The translations under genes and the position numbers were made by a program. Shown piece by piece: positions 24,916 to 33,086 of a stretch of 36,176 nucleotides of DNA. Source of the DNA: Anaerolineae bacterium (lineage in GTDB: Bacteria; Chloroflexota; Anaerolineae; Aggregatilineales; Phototrophicaceae); contig JANQRM010000170.1 in assembly GCA_028284565.1 (NCBI GenBank), positions 1-36,176 of the forward strand, given 5' to 3'. Position 1 is the first letter of the stretch. The number at the start of each line of letters is the position of its first letter. The notes beneath the pieces were generated by a model. That model was given only the letters and a program-made list of their open reading frames with translations, had not been told where the DNA came from and did no database searches.

Positions 24916-26622
24916 CTAATCATTTGAAGTTTCTTTAAACCAAGATAAATAAGAGTGAAGATCAATTCTGAAAGTACGGGAAATATGCTCTGCAAATGTT
25001 GAGTATGCTTCGACTATAGAAAACAATCGCTTCTTATCTATCCCACGGTTACCATCCTTTTCAATTACCGACGCAATTAAATCGAACGTAGCATTATATT
25101 GTGTATTATCTATGATCGTTACAATGCTCTGAAGTCTATCTCTGATTTCATTTGATATATGGTTATTCCTTGTATCTGCTAGAAGTTGACCTATCTTTTT
25201 CTGAATCTCATGTAGCGATATCTTAGGATTTCTAAGGTCTGCTTGAGCATTTTCTATAACGTTACGAGGAAACTCGGTAGTTGATTGAAGAACTAATATG
25301 ATATGTTCAACAATCTTTTCTTTTAAAGGAATATTCGATATTTCTACACCTGAAACTATTTTCTGCATAACTTCTTGTTGTTCTTCTGTGATTTTTTCTT
25401 CTGTTTTAAGGAAAATTTCAACTAGCAACAAACATCCTTCCCATACTGTTTTATATGTAATTGGATTAGGATCAAAGTAAGTATAATTATCTAGCATTTC
25501 AACATCGTTTATCACAGCAGTTAAAGCAATAAATGGATTTTTTTCTTCTTTCAACGTCATTATGATTTTTTCGAGTCTCTCTTGGTTATTGAAAAATTGA
25601 GCTTTGAGATTAGAACGTGAGGCTTTTATTGAACCTGTTAAGATTGCTTCAAAGCAAATTCGGTAGATTAGCCATCCAAAATGTGTCAAACTTCCGTATT
25701 GGCTCGGACTTGATTTATCCTTTGAAAGGATGAATTTATCTTGTTCCCATTTTCCTTCGTGCAATATACGTGACCGAGCATTGTAGAATTGTTTTCCCCA
25801 TTCACCCAATCTAGAAATATCCCCTAGAATCATTTGAATAGAATGTATTAACAAGTCTGTTTTATTCATTTCTCGTTCAAAGCTGAACAAAGTTTCAAAA
25901 GCTGTTGCCAATGCAACTAGACTTAAATCAGATGTGATGGATTGGAGACAACTTCGATTGTACCATTCGAGAGAAGTCAAAATTCTCGTATTCAAATTGG
26001 ATGAATTGTCATTATAAATATATTGAGAAAGTGGATTTGAATTAGATTCAAATATTCGATGATGTGCGAACATACGTGATAAATCTAGACTATCGAAAAT
26101 CTTATTTGTTCGAGGATATATACGACACCCCTCTATTACATATCCATCATCAAATTGATTTAGTTCATAGAAATAACCCTCATACGATTTTTCCTCTTTT
26201 GGAAAATTATCAGTTTGTATACATCTAATTATTGATTTCCAGATATCAGTTTTGACCGTGAATAGATAATAATCAACCTGCTCATAATTACGAAATAACC
26301 AACTTTTATGAGGACTTTGGTCTGGAACACATGCAAGATAATCGAAGATTTTTCTAAGCTCTTCCAACTTGTTTTTGAAGTCAAATTCTCTCTTGTCGTC
26401 GTAAGGTGTTGAAAGAGTTATGCATGTTACATCTTTTACAGGCTGATCATCACTATACAGAAAAAACATTTGACTTAGCTTAAGGAAATGTTCTTTATTT
26501 TCATCTGACATATTTACATCATCTATCGCTGAGATGGGGAACAAAGTCTCTCCCCAAATAGTCATAGGTTCATGAATTTCAATATAGGGGAAAATACAAA
26601 ACAGAGATTGTTGAGTTGTCAT
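24916..26622 (-). CDS. HEPN-domain protein (ApeA-like HEPN), possible RNase or defence effector
   Basis: The 568-residue protein has no signal peptide or membrane helix. The first 200 residues form a mixed alpha/beta domain I do not recognise. Residues about 230-330 match the ApeA-type HEPN pattern: ALATAFETLFSF (237-248), a helix with G-E-W-G-K-Q-F-Y, then NARSRILHEG with R283-x4-H288, the catalytic R-x4-6-H of HEPN RNases. The C-terminal 200 residues are helical and unknown. HEPN proteins are often RNA-cutting effectors in phage defence or toxin systems. No antitoxin gene is adjacent. It is very AT-rich (25381-25440 is 30% GC by hand count). The ATG at 26622 has AAGGG six bases upstream. 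Confidence 0.72.
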   Translation of the reverse strand: MTTQQSLFCIFPYIEIHEPMTIWGETLFPISAIDDVNMSDENKEHFLKLSQMFFLYSDDQPVKDVTCITLSTPYDDKREFDFKNKLEELRKIFDYLACVPDQSPHKSWLFRNYEQVDYYLFTVKTDIWKSIIRCIQTDNFPKEEKSYEGYFYELNQFDDGYVIEGCRIYPRTNKIFDSLDLSRMFAHHRIFESNSNPLSQYIYNDNSSNLNTRILTSLEWYNRSCLQSITSDLSLVALATAFETLFSFEREMNKTDLLIHSIQMILGDISRLGEWGKQFYNARSRILHEGKWEQDKFILSKDKSSPSQYGSLTHFGWLIYRICFEAILTGSIKASRSNLKAQFFNNQERLEKIIMTLKEEKNPFIALTAVINDVEMLDNYTYFDPNPITYKTVWEGCLLLVEIFLKTEEKITEEQQEVMQKIVSGVEISNIPLKEKIVEHIILVLQSTTEFPRNVIENAQADLRNPKISLHEIQKKIGQLLADTRNNHISNEIRDRLQSIVTIIDNTQYNATFDLIASVIEKDGNRGIDKKRLFSIVEAYSTFAEHISRTFRIDLHSYLSWFKETSND

Positions 26623-26651
26623 TCAACACCCTTAGCGAGATGAATATTCAA

Positions 26652-26679
26652 ATTATGATCTTTTATTCAGGTGTTTCAA
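26652..26679 (-). promoter_or_regulatory. Own promoter of the HEPN gene
   Basis: On the minus strand, TTGAAA (26679-26674) and CATAAT (26657-26652) are spaced 16 bases apart, each matching five of six consensus bases. The -35 box directly abuts the stop codon of the upstream gene, so the HEPN gene can be expressed separately from its neighbour. Confidence 0.55.
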
Positions 26680-27501
26680 TTACCGCAAGCGTAAACTCTG
26701 CATCTGAACTTCATCCATGGCATCAATCGTGTCTTGCAGACTAGCCACTTCATCTTGAATTTCGAGGCGCAGGCGTTGGGCTTTCGCACCATCAGCTTGC
26801 TTCGTACCCAGCAAGGACATCTGCGCGTAGACCGTTCCCAAGGAAGCCAGCGTACTTTCCAGTTGAATCTCTGCACGTTTCACACTGCTTGCCGTCGCTT
26901 CGAGGTTGATGCGTTGCTGTTCCAATTGACGCAGTTTACGCTCTAGTTCCGCACGTACGATGTCATCCCGTTCCATTTCGATGCGTTGTTTGGTCTTGCC
27001 GATTTCTTGCGGAACCATGCGACGGTCACGCTCAACTAGGGAGTTTGACTCAAACACGTCAATGTGCTCCGCAAGATTATACATATGTGTAATCCAGTCA
27101 TTGATGTCATTGATGGTCTGTCGCAGACTTGTACGCATCCCGCCACGATGACGGTCAACGAGTTTAATCATATTCCGACGATACTCAAATGCATCCCTCA
27201 GACGTTCCCGTGAGACGGCGTTCCGAATGAATTTGAGGTCATATTGCTTCTCGAATTCCGCAGAGAGAGCTTGTTCAGATGCTTCGGGATCGGTAATGGT
27301 GGATGCGACTAGCGCGGCTTCGGCAATCCCCCCTAAGACCAACCAGAACCACGGTTGCCACTCGACTCCCAGTAAGCTGACATCTTGCACAAAGAGGAAG
27401 AGAATAGCTGTGACAATTATTGTCACAAGGCTTTCCCAACGGGTGAGGGCATGCAAGATGAGTGGACCGAAAACTCGTTGGCGTGCTTTGTTATCCGACA
27501 T
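26680..27501 (-). CDS. Membrane protein with long cytoplasmic coiled coil
   Basis: I do not recognise a named family. The 273-residue protein has two membrane helices near the N-terminus (about 22-38 and 50-68). A charged helical region (about 75-155) follows, then a long coiled coil (about 160-270) rich in R-E-L-E-R-K-L-R-Q-L-E type heptads. It superficially resembles PspA in its helices but has membrane segments and no amphipathic PspA N-terminus. Base composition is like that of the core genes rather than the adjacent HEPN gene. It may be a membrane scaffold or stress protein; that is inference. Confidence 0.75.
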   Translation of the reverse strand: MSDNKARQRVFGPLILHALTRWESLVTIIVTAILFLFVQDVSLLGVEWQPWFWLVLGGIAEAALVASTITDPEASEQALSAEFEKQYDLKFIRNAVSRERLRDAFEYRRNMIKLVDRHRGGMRTSLRQTINDINDWITHMYNLAEHIDVFESNSLVERDRRMVPQEIGKTKQRIEMERDDIVRAELERKLRQLEQQRINLEATASSVKRAEIQLESTLASLGTVYAQMSLLGTKQADGAKAQRLRLEIQDEVASLQDTIDAMDEVQMQSLRLR

Positions 27502-27571
27502 AAGACTCTTTTCTCCGCAATTGGTCTGCCATTGGAGCAGGCAGACGACCTAATTCGCAACGTGATAGGCT

Positions 27572-27580
27572 TATTGTATC
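27572..27580 (-). promoter_or_regulatory. Extended -10 promoter of the coiled-coil membrane protein gene
   Basis: On the minus strand TG-a-TACAAT (27580-27572) is an extended -10 box about 70 bases upstream of the ATG at 27501. The -35 region is unclear. Confidence 0.35.
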
Positions 27581-27677
27581 AAATGTTTATCAAAAACTCG
27601 TAGGTAAATTCAATTTGAGGGAATTGTCATTCGACTCTTACATAATAATACGCGATTTTCAGGCTTATGTTGTATAG

Positions 27678-28082
27678 CTAGTCTTCCACAAGATAAAGTT
27701 CAATGCGTTCTCTGCCTTTACCGATATTCTTGCGCTTGAGTCGTAGCAACCCGACTTCGCCTGTTGACTTGAGGTGTGTTTCCCCACAAGGCACACGTGC
27801 AAAGCCAACAATCTCCCAATATCGTGTTTCGCTAGCTTCATTGCTATATGCGCTGACAATTGGATAATTTGCCCGAATCAAGGAATTTGCTTTATCAAGG
27901 AGCATCGGGAATTGAGAGGCGACGTTTTTATTCCACAAAAAATCGATACGAGATTTATCTTCTGCGATATGTGCGCCGATTTTTGTGATTCCATTAAGAT
28001 GTTGTGTCGCCAATTCAAGGATGAGTTCAGCGGCGAAGTGCAAGCGCATCAATCGATACCGCCGTTCCCATTCAAACGTCAT
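27678..28082 (-). CDS. AlaX-like aminoacyl-tRNA editing protein, C-terminal part (frame broken)
   Basis: These 134 residues hold the editing domain of an AlaX-type protein (alanyl/threonyl-tRNA second additional domain). It starts TFEWERRYRLMRLHFAAEL and ends with CGETH and a KGRERIELYLVED finish. The zinc motif HxxxH reads HFAAE, with Glu in place of the second His; the later C-x-x-x-H is kept. Such proteins remove wrongly charged amino acids from tRNA. The ATG overlaps the stop of the upstream half (ATGA), and a stop codon lies three codons before it in its own frame. It is either translated by coupling or is the product of a single-base loss. Confidence 0.75.
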   Translation of the reverse strand: MTFEWERRYRLMRLHFAAELILELATQHLNGITKIGAHIAEDKSRIDFLWNKNVASQFPMLLDKANSLIRANYPIVSAYSNEASETRYWEIVGFARVPCGETHLKSTGEVGLLRLKRKNIGKGRERIELYLVED

Positions 28083-28345
28083 TGGACTGCATCACCTACG
28101 TGTAGCTTGTGATCATCTGGTAGCTTATAGTGAATTTGCGGACCTTCTTTTTGTGCATCCAACACAGGGTAACTCCCGATACGTCCTGTGTCACGCTCTT
28201 GTCCCCCGGCAAAGGCATAGAAAATCGTCTCAGCGACAGTCACTTGTGATTCGTTGACAGAAGTAATTTGAGTCTGCAATTGGGTTTGATAGGGATCATC
28301 CCAGAATGTTTTACGAGTAAAGGGCGACATGCAGTCTATATCCAT
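28079..28345 (-). CDS. AlaX-like aminoacyl-tRNA editing protein, N-terminal part (frame broken)
   Basis: These 88 residues hold the beta-barrel N-terminal domain of an AlaX-type protein. TRKTFWDDPYQT, TIFYAFAGGQERDTG and the end KLHVGDAVQ match the first half of family members and should run on into the DWERRY segment. Instead the frame ends in TGA at 28081-28079. M6 (28330, MSPFTRKTFW) is closer to the usual family start than M1 (28345); neither has a strong ribosome site. It is divergent from the ABC-2-like gene and shares a palindromic -10 box with it. Confidence 0.72.
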   Translation of the reverse strand: MDIDCMSPFTRKTFWDDPYQTQLQTQITSVNESQVTVAETIFYAFAGGQERDTGRIGSYPVLDAQKEGPQIHYKLPDDHKLHVGDAVQ

Positions 28346-28350
28346 CTGTC

Positions 28351-28380
28351 TTGTAGGCTGGCTTATTCAGCGATTATAAT
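28351..28380. promoter_or_regulatory. Divergent promoter with a palindromic -10 box
   Basis: ATTATAAT (28373-28380) is its own reverse complement, so TATAAT reads on both strands: 28375-28380 toward the ABC-2-like gene and 28378-28373 toward alaX. On the plus strand TTGTAG (28351-28356) gives a -35 box 18 bases away; the minus-strand -35 box is poor. Predicted transcript starts are near 28387 (plus) and 28366 (minus). Confidence 0.5.
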
Positions 28381-28411
28381 AGAGTTATTCCATAAAGGTA
28401 TTAGGATTTCC

Positions 28412-29335
28412 ATGACCTACCGAATAAGTGACATCAACCGCGAAGCTGCCTCTAGTCGATTACCCTATTGGGCGAAGAGTAATAACCCGATTGTGCGTCG
28501 GCATTTGGGCTTATATTGGCGCACGATTCCGCCCGAATTCAGTACCTTGGCAAAAATTCTGGGCATCTGGTTTGTTGTGATTCTGCTCGCACAGAGTTTG
28601 CCGATTTTATTCAATTTCTCGACGATTATTATCGTGGTGTCGATTATTGGCATTCCGGTTGCGATGGTCATCTATGGGCGTATTTTGCTGGATATTGTTG
28701 CCCGCACGGCTCAAACCATGTCGCAGGAATTGAGTAATAAGACGATGCCTCTCTTGCGGACGACTCCCATGAGCTTAGAACAGATTTTCTTGGGTAAGGT
28801 CGCCGCCGCGCTATGGAAGCAGATGGATAATCTGGTTATTGTAGTCTATATGGTGGCGATTTTTGGCATGCCCTTGATTGTTCGTCACTATGGTACGATG
28901 CTCCCGAATGATTCACTTGAAGAAGTTTATAATCTTGGCTGGCGACTGATTATCATTGGTGGGCATCTCGTCTCCATCTTGCGAATTCCGCTTGAGACGA
29001 TGATGGTCGGTGTTTGGGGCGTGATGCTCGGCGCGTTTATTCATTCTAAAAGCACGTCCATCATTGCCGCCTCGGTCTTAACGGGATTCTACTTTGTCTT
29101 GTTAAACATGTTGCACTTCTTTTTCTTGAATCAACATTTGAGTTTGGTTGCCGACATCAATAAAGTTGGGGGAACTCGTGTTAGTCAACCAGAATATATC
29201 GAGTTGTCTCAACAACTGGGTCAGACTGCGATTCCCGTCTTCATCAGTGATATTATTTTGCCTATTGCTTTACCTCTCATTATTATCTGGCTCTCGATGA
29301 AGGTCACCAAGCGAGTCATTTTAGCGGATGAGTAA
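28412..29335 (+). CDS. ABC-2-like permease protein without an adjacent ATPase
   Basis: From ATG 28412 (AGGA five bases upstream) the protein has 307 residues and about six membrane helices. It carries the pattern of ABC-2-type permeases, a soluble T-M-P-L-L-R-T-T-P-M-S-L-E-Q-I-F-L-G-K segment between the second and third helices, as in subunits that contact the ATPase. No ATPase gene is in the window, so it may use one encoded elsewhere or have lost transport. An earlier start at 28268 would put 48 codons over the promoter and is rejected. The transported substrate is unknown. Confidence 0.75.
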   Translation: MTYRISDINREAASSRLPYWAKSNNPIVRRHLGLYWRTIPPEFSTLAKILGIWFVVILLAQSLPILFNFSTIIIVVSIIGIPVAMVIYGRILLDIVARTAQTMSQELSNKTMPLLRTTPMSLEQIFLGKVAAALWKQMDNLVIVVYMVAIFGMPLIVRHYGTMLPNDSLEEVYNLGWRLIIIGGHLVSILRIPLETMMVGVWGVMLGAFIHSKSTSIIAASVLTGFYFVLLNMLHFFFLNQHLSLVADINKVGGTRVSQPEYIELSQQLGQTAIPVFISDIILPIALPLIIIWLSMKVTKRVILADE

Positions 29336-29579
29336 ACTTACTGATCAGACGAACTAGAATAGAAGCCGATATAAAACTTTCTTTATAGTAATGGGGCATA
29401 GGTGATTAAGCCCTGGGATTCTCATAATTGCCCATCGCATTGCCGATAGCCATCGACTAAAAGTCTGTTCATCTCACACCTCGCTCAATTACTTGATGTG
29501 TGCCACTATCAATTTTGAAACATGAAGGGACTATTCATCTTACTCGGAAACAAGTAAAGAACTTTCTACAAGTTTTTAT

Positions 29580-29608
29580 CGAGAGCTTCTTGTCACTAAT
29601 CGCTCTCG
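29580..29608. repeat. Inverted repeat directly after hemB
   Basis: CGAGAGC (29580-29586) and GCTCTCG (29602-29608) form a perfect 7-bp stem with a 15-base loop touching the hemB stop codon. The minus strand reads ATAAAAAC after the stem, so there is no U-tract for hemB termination. It may protect the mRNA end or act in a factor-dependent way. The remaining 273-base gap (29336-29608) shows no gene or RNA that I can support. Confidence 0.45.
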
Positions 29609-30652
29609 TCAGTCTTGCAACCATTTAGCAACATCTTTAGCAAAATAAGTCAAGATGATATCCGCACCGGCTCGTTTAATGCTGGTCAGCGTTTCTAAAG
29701 CGACACGTTCTAAATCAACCCAACCTTGTTGGGCGGCGGCATGAATCATAGCAAATTCGCCACTGACTTGATAAGCGGCTAAGGGCAAAACAAATTGTTC
29801 ACGGATGTCTCGAATAATATCCAGATAGGCTAAGGCTGGTTTGATCATCAGAATATCTGCACCTTCTGCAACATCTAAAGTGACTTCTTTTAGGGCTTCA
29901 CGACGATTTGCCACATCCATTTGATATTGGCTACGGTCACCAAAACTTGGCGGACTTTCAGCTGCATCTCGGAAGGGGCCATAAAAGCCACTCGCATATT
30001 TTGTGGCATAGCTCATGATGCTGACGTTCTGATGTCCTGATTCATCAAGTGCAGAACGTATCGTCGAGACCATACCATCAATCATGCCACTGGGTGCAAT
30101 CATATCTGCACCTGCCTGCGCGTGGATCGCTGATGCTTGACCTAAAATATTGAGCGTCGCATCATTGAGCAAATAGCCGTCCGGTAAAGCAGAGTTGTAG
30201 TATTCATGGTCGGGGGTGTTGATGATGCCACAATGCCCGTGGTCGGTATATTCACAGCAACACATATCACTGATAACAACTAAGTCGGGTACGGCATTTT
30301 TGATTTCCCGAATGGCACGCGGAATGATACCATCTCTACTGAAATTATCCGTGCCACACCAATCTTTTTCTTTGGGAATGCCAAACAGGATAACTGCAGG
30401 AATACCTAAACTAGCAATTGCTTTTGCTTCTGCCGCAAGTTTATCGACGGAAATCTGCTTCTGACCGGGCATTGAGGCAATTGGACGTGATTCATTTTCG
30501 CCGTATCGAATGAATAATGGGTAGATGAAATCATTAATCGACAGCGTTGTTTCGCGCACCATTCGTCGTAGATTGGCGTTCAAACGTAACCGACGGGGAC
30601 GTAACGAAGGGAAATGAGCTTGTTTATCCTGTGCTTTATGGGGGATAGCCAT
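29609..30652 (-). CDS. hemB: Porphobilinogen synthase (delta-aminolevulinate dehydratase)
   Basis: The 347-residue enzyme joins two 5-aminolevulinates to porphobilinogen. The two active-site lysines are K218 (SYATKYASG) and K271 (LMIKPALAYLD). The cysteine zinc site is present as C131, C133 and C141 in M-C-C-C-E-Y-T-D-H-G-H-C-G, so this is the zinc type rather than the aspartate/magnesium type of many phototrophs. It starts 19 bases after the hemD stop and is last in hemC-hemD-hemB. Length is typical (about 320-340). It acts in the cytoplasm as an oligomer. Confidence 0.97.
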   Translation of the reverse strand: MAIPHKAQDKQAHFPSLRPRRLRLNANLRRMVRETTLSINDFIYPLFIRYGENESRPIASMPGQKQISVDKLAAEAKAIASLGIPAVILFGIPKEKDWCGTDNFSRDGIIPRAIREIKNAVPDLVVISDMCCCEYTDHGHCGIINTPDHEYYNSALPDGYLLNDATLNILGQASAIHAQAGADMIAPSGMIDGMVSTIRSALDESGHQNVSIMSYATKYASGFYGPFRDAAESPPSFGDRSQYQMDVANRREALKEVTLDVAEGADILMIKPALAYLDIIRDIREQFVLPLAAYQVSGEFAMIHAAAQQGWVDLERVALETLTSIKRAGADIILTYFAKDVAKWLQD

Positions 30653-30671
30653 CTGTTGATTTCCTCATCAG

Positions 30672-31436
30672 CTATGGGTGAGCCATTTTTGCAAAATACA
30701 TTTCAAGTTCTTTAAGCATGTCGGTGAGCGTCAAACGATTGGGTACAATGATATTTATGAAACCATGTCGCTCTGCAATTTCTGCCGTGCTTTTACCTAG
30801 ACAACCAGCAGGTAAATGGTATGCGGTGAGTGGTTGAATCCGCCGAATAAATCCCTCGACAGTACTACCACTCGTAAATATAACGGCATCCACACAATTG
30901 TCTTGCAAATATCGAGGAATATCGTCCCCACCATGCCCAATGACGTTTTCATAAGCTGACACAACGGTGACTTCAACCCCTCGCCTTTGCAACGTTTTTG
31001 CTGTATCCATCGTTGCAATATTGGACTGTGGCAAAAAAACACGCCTTTGCTTATTGATAGGCAAGGTTTCTGCGAGGATGGTTGCGGATTGTATCTCTGA
31101 TACAAAATCGGGTTTTATACCCAATTGGGCGTGGAGTGCGTTGGCAGTTGACGTTCCGACAGTTGCTATTTTTAATCCTGTCCAATCTATTTGTATGTCT
31201 AATGAAGCGATGCGACGGCAAATCGCTAAAACTGTATTGCTACTCGTCAGAATCAACCAATCATAGGTTTTGATTTGACGTAATGCTCTGTCTAATTTTG
31301 TATAGTCTTTTAATGGGGCAATATCAATACAAGGATAAATCAGGGGTACGGCTTCTTTATCTTGAAGCATCTCAACCAATTTTGTGGCTTGATGCGTGGC
31401 ACGTGTCACCACAACTTGTTTACCTTTGAGGCTCAT
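30672..31436 (-). CDS. hemD: Uroporphyrinogen-III synthase
   Basis: The 254-residue, two-domain protein closes the linear tetrapyrrole from HemC and inverts ring D to give uroporphyrinogen III. Sequence identity in this family is always low. The evidence is VVVTRATHQATKLVEML at the start (V-x-V-T-R-x3-Q), DWLILTSSNTV (about 75-85), A-V-G-x-x-T-A-x-A-L, ADI/VIFTSGSTVEGF near 175 and the final glycine loop. Its ATG overlaps the hemC stop by four bases, a coupled arrangement. It may have no other function. Confidence 0.9.
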   Translation of the reverse strand: MSLKGKQVVVTRATHQATKLVEMLQDKEAVPLIYPCIDIAPLKDYTKLDRALRQIKTYDWLILTSSNTVLAICRRIASLDIQIDWTGLKIATVGTSTANALHAQLGIKPDFVSEIQSATILAETLPINKQRRVFLPQSNIATMDTAKTLQRRGVEVTVVSAYENVIGHGGDDIPRYLQDNCVDAVIFTSGSTVEGFIRRIQPLTAYHLPAGCLGKSTAEIAERHGFINIIVPNRLTLTDMLKELEMYFAKMAHP

Positions 31437-32422
31437 GATTGCGGTTCGTTTTTCACTTGTTCGAGGATTTCTTTTGCACCTTGTTTTAGAGCGCGGTCAG
31501 CAAGAATAAAGCCATGCTCCTTGGCTTGTTTGTCGATTCCTGACTGAAAACTAAGCATATCCACAGCACGTATCAGCGGAACATCCCAATTTCCTTCTAC
31601 AAGAATAGATTGTTGTCCATCTAGGGAAACAACTTTTCCTATCAGTTCTAAAGTTGGTTTTGCATAAGTGGCAACGGGAACAGCACACCCCCCCTCTAAG
31701 CGGTTGAGAAAACCGCGTTCAGCAACAACCTGTGACCTTGTTGGCATATCGTTGATCGCCCAGAAAAACGAAATGTCATCAACAGTGGTTCGACATTGCA
31801 CGGCGATTGCGCCTTGTCCGGGTGCGGGAAGAATGGTCTCCAATGGGATAACTTGTGTTATATGGTCAGTCATTTCAAGACGTTCAAACCCTACACGAGC
31901 TAAGACAATCGCATCATAATCAAGACTTGGATCAAGTGCTTTGTTTATGCGGGTCGGGACATTGCCACGAATGTCAACAATCTCAAAATCGGAGCGATAA
32001 CTCCGTAATTGTGCCGCACGTCTTAAGCTAGATGTACCGATTTTTGCCCCGATAGGAAGTTCATCCAGTGTTTTATTATGTTTGCTAATGAGGACATCTT
32101 CTACTACGCCTCTTTTAGTAATAGCCCCAATTGTTAATCCGTCGGGATTGTCGGTAGGTAAATCTTTCAGACTATGGACAGCGCAATCAATTTCGCCATT
32201 GAGCAGTGCATGTTCGAGTTCTGCTGTAAAAATACCTTTGCCACCGATTGATGGAATTGCTTGATCAAGCAGTTTGTCGCCTTTTGTTGTATATGTGACG
32301 ATCTGGATTTGTATATCAGCGTATTTTTCGCGCAATAAATCGGCGACATGATTGGCTTGCCATAAGGCTAATCGGCTACCGCGCGTTCCTATGCGGATGG
32401 TTTTGGGTGTCGTGTCTACCAC
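31433..32422 (-). CDS. hemC: Hydroxymethylbilane synthase (porphobilinogen deaminase)
   Basis: The 329-residue enzyme polymerises four porphobilinogens. Visible features are IGTRGSRLALWQA (11-23), catalytic D87 in HSLKDLPT, the arginine-rich SSLRRAAQLR (131-140), PAPGQGAIAVQC (199-210) and C246 in EGGCAVPV, which carries the dipyrromethane cofactor. The start is GTG; a nearby ATG is out of frame. It lies 69 bases after an unknown gene of the sulfite reductase cluster with no terminator between, so read-through is likely. Confidence 0.97.
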   Translation of the reverse strand: MVDTTPKTIRIGTRGSRLALWQANHVADLLREKYADIQIQIVTYTTKGDKLLDQAIPSIGGKGIFTAELEHALLNGEIDCAVHSLKDLPTDNPDGLTIGAITKRGVVEDVLISKHNKTLDELPIGAKIGTSSLRRAAQLRSYRSDFEIVDIRGNVPTRINKALDPSLDYDAIVLARVGFERLEMTDHITQVIPLETILPAPGQGAIAVQCRTTVDDISFFWAINDMPTRSQVVAERGFLNRLEGGCAVPVATYAKPTLELIGKVVSLDGQQSILVEGNWDVPLIRAVDMLSFQSGIDKQAKEHGFILADRALKQGAKEILEQVKNEPQS

Positions 32423-32491
32423 ATTTCTCTCTAGTTATGGTTCATAAATTGCTAGTTCAGCTTCTGGCAGATTGATGCTATGTTAGGATGA

Positions 32492-33073
32492 CTAGCCTTC
32501 TGATACTGTTAAATTGCTGAACACGTCCACAAGCGACATTTGTTGCATATTCTTGACCTGTAAAGTCAATGGGTCTCTTGAATCACCTTCAACAGCTGTA
32601 ATGCTCAGCTCAGAGCCATAGTTCTCTGACAAAACAGCCCGTATTTTAGAGATGATTTCAAGTTGTGTAGTTGCATTATTGGGATAGTTCAATCGGTCTC
32701 GGAACATGATTTGGAATTCACTCGAATTGATTTGTAGATTATCCACAGATTGTTCATTATCTAGCTGATGGATAGCCTGCAAAACCCGTCGTAAGGTGAT
32801 TGACAAGGCTTCTCGTAAACTAAAATCCGCTGTTTGTTTGAGCGTATATTGAATGCCTGCACGATTATCACCGAAATCATACGCATAGTCTCCTTCATGT
32901 GCAATGAGAATAATGCCGGGTCCCTTGTATACATGCTGATAATCAACCACATCTATCAATAAGCCTTCGACCTGATTGCGTTGAATCCATCGTTGAAAGA
33001 TGGGGATGATACTGGCGGCTGGTGCTGGATTGTCGATGAAGAATTTAATGGTTAGGCGTTTTGGCACAGTCAT
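32492..33073 (-). CDS. Unknown protein linked to nitrite/sulfite reductase
   Basis: I do not recognise a named family. The 193-residue protein is soluble, mixed alpha/beta, without signal or membrane segments. Its first 40 residues (TIKFFIDNP, FQRWIQRNQVEGLLIDVVDY) and a middle part with GIILIAHEGDYAYDFGDNRAG look like a compact fold. The helical part SLREALSITLRRVLQAI follows. It starts 13 bases after the sulfite reductase stop and is clearly in the same operon, so a role in assembly, regulation or electron supply of that enzyme is likely, but this is inference only. Confidence 0.75.
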   Translation of the reverse strand: MTVPKRLTIKFFIDNPAPAASIIPIFQRWIQRNQVEGLLIDVVDYQHVYKGPGIILIAHEGDYAYDFGDNRAGIQYTLKQTADFSLREALSITLRRVLQAIHQLDNEQSVDNLQINSSEFQIMFRDRLNYPNNATTQLEIISKIRAVLSENYGSELSITAVEGDSRDPLTLQVKNMQQMSLVDVFSNLTVSEG

Positions 33074-33086
33074 GATGGTCTCTCCC

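Noticed and set aside
24337..24995. Several open frames opposite the Pro/Arg-rich tail of the cNMP/bPH2 gene
   Set aside because: Low-complexity GC-rich DNA keeps other frames open; the translations are Gly/Arg-rich nonsense overlapping the real gene.
24916..27501. HEPN gene and coiled-coil membrane gene as a toxin-antitoxin pair
   Set aside because: The upstream protein is a membrane protein of core-like composition, does not resemble HEPN antitoxins (MNT, Rv-type), and the HEPN gene has its own promoter.
26680..27501. Second PspA paralogue
   Set aside because: It has two membrane helices and lacks the amphipathic PspA N-terminus; only the coiled coil is similar.
28268..28411. 48-codon N-terminal extension of the ABC-2-like gene
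   Set aside because: It would start in the alaX gene and run across the promoter at 28351-28380; the ATG at 28412 has a ribosome site and a natural membrane-protein start.
29580..29608. Hairpin after hemB as a classical terminator
   Set aside because: The T-run is on the wrong side for the minus-strand gene, so it is listed only as an inverted repeat.
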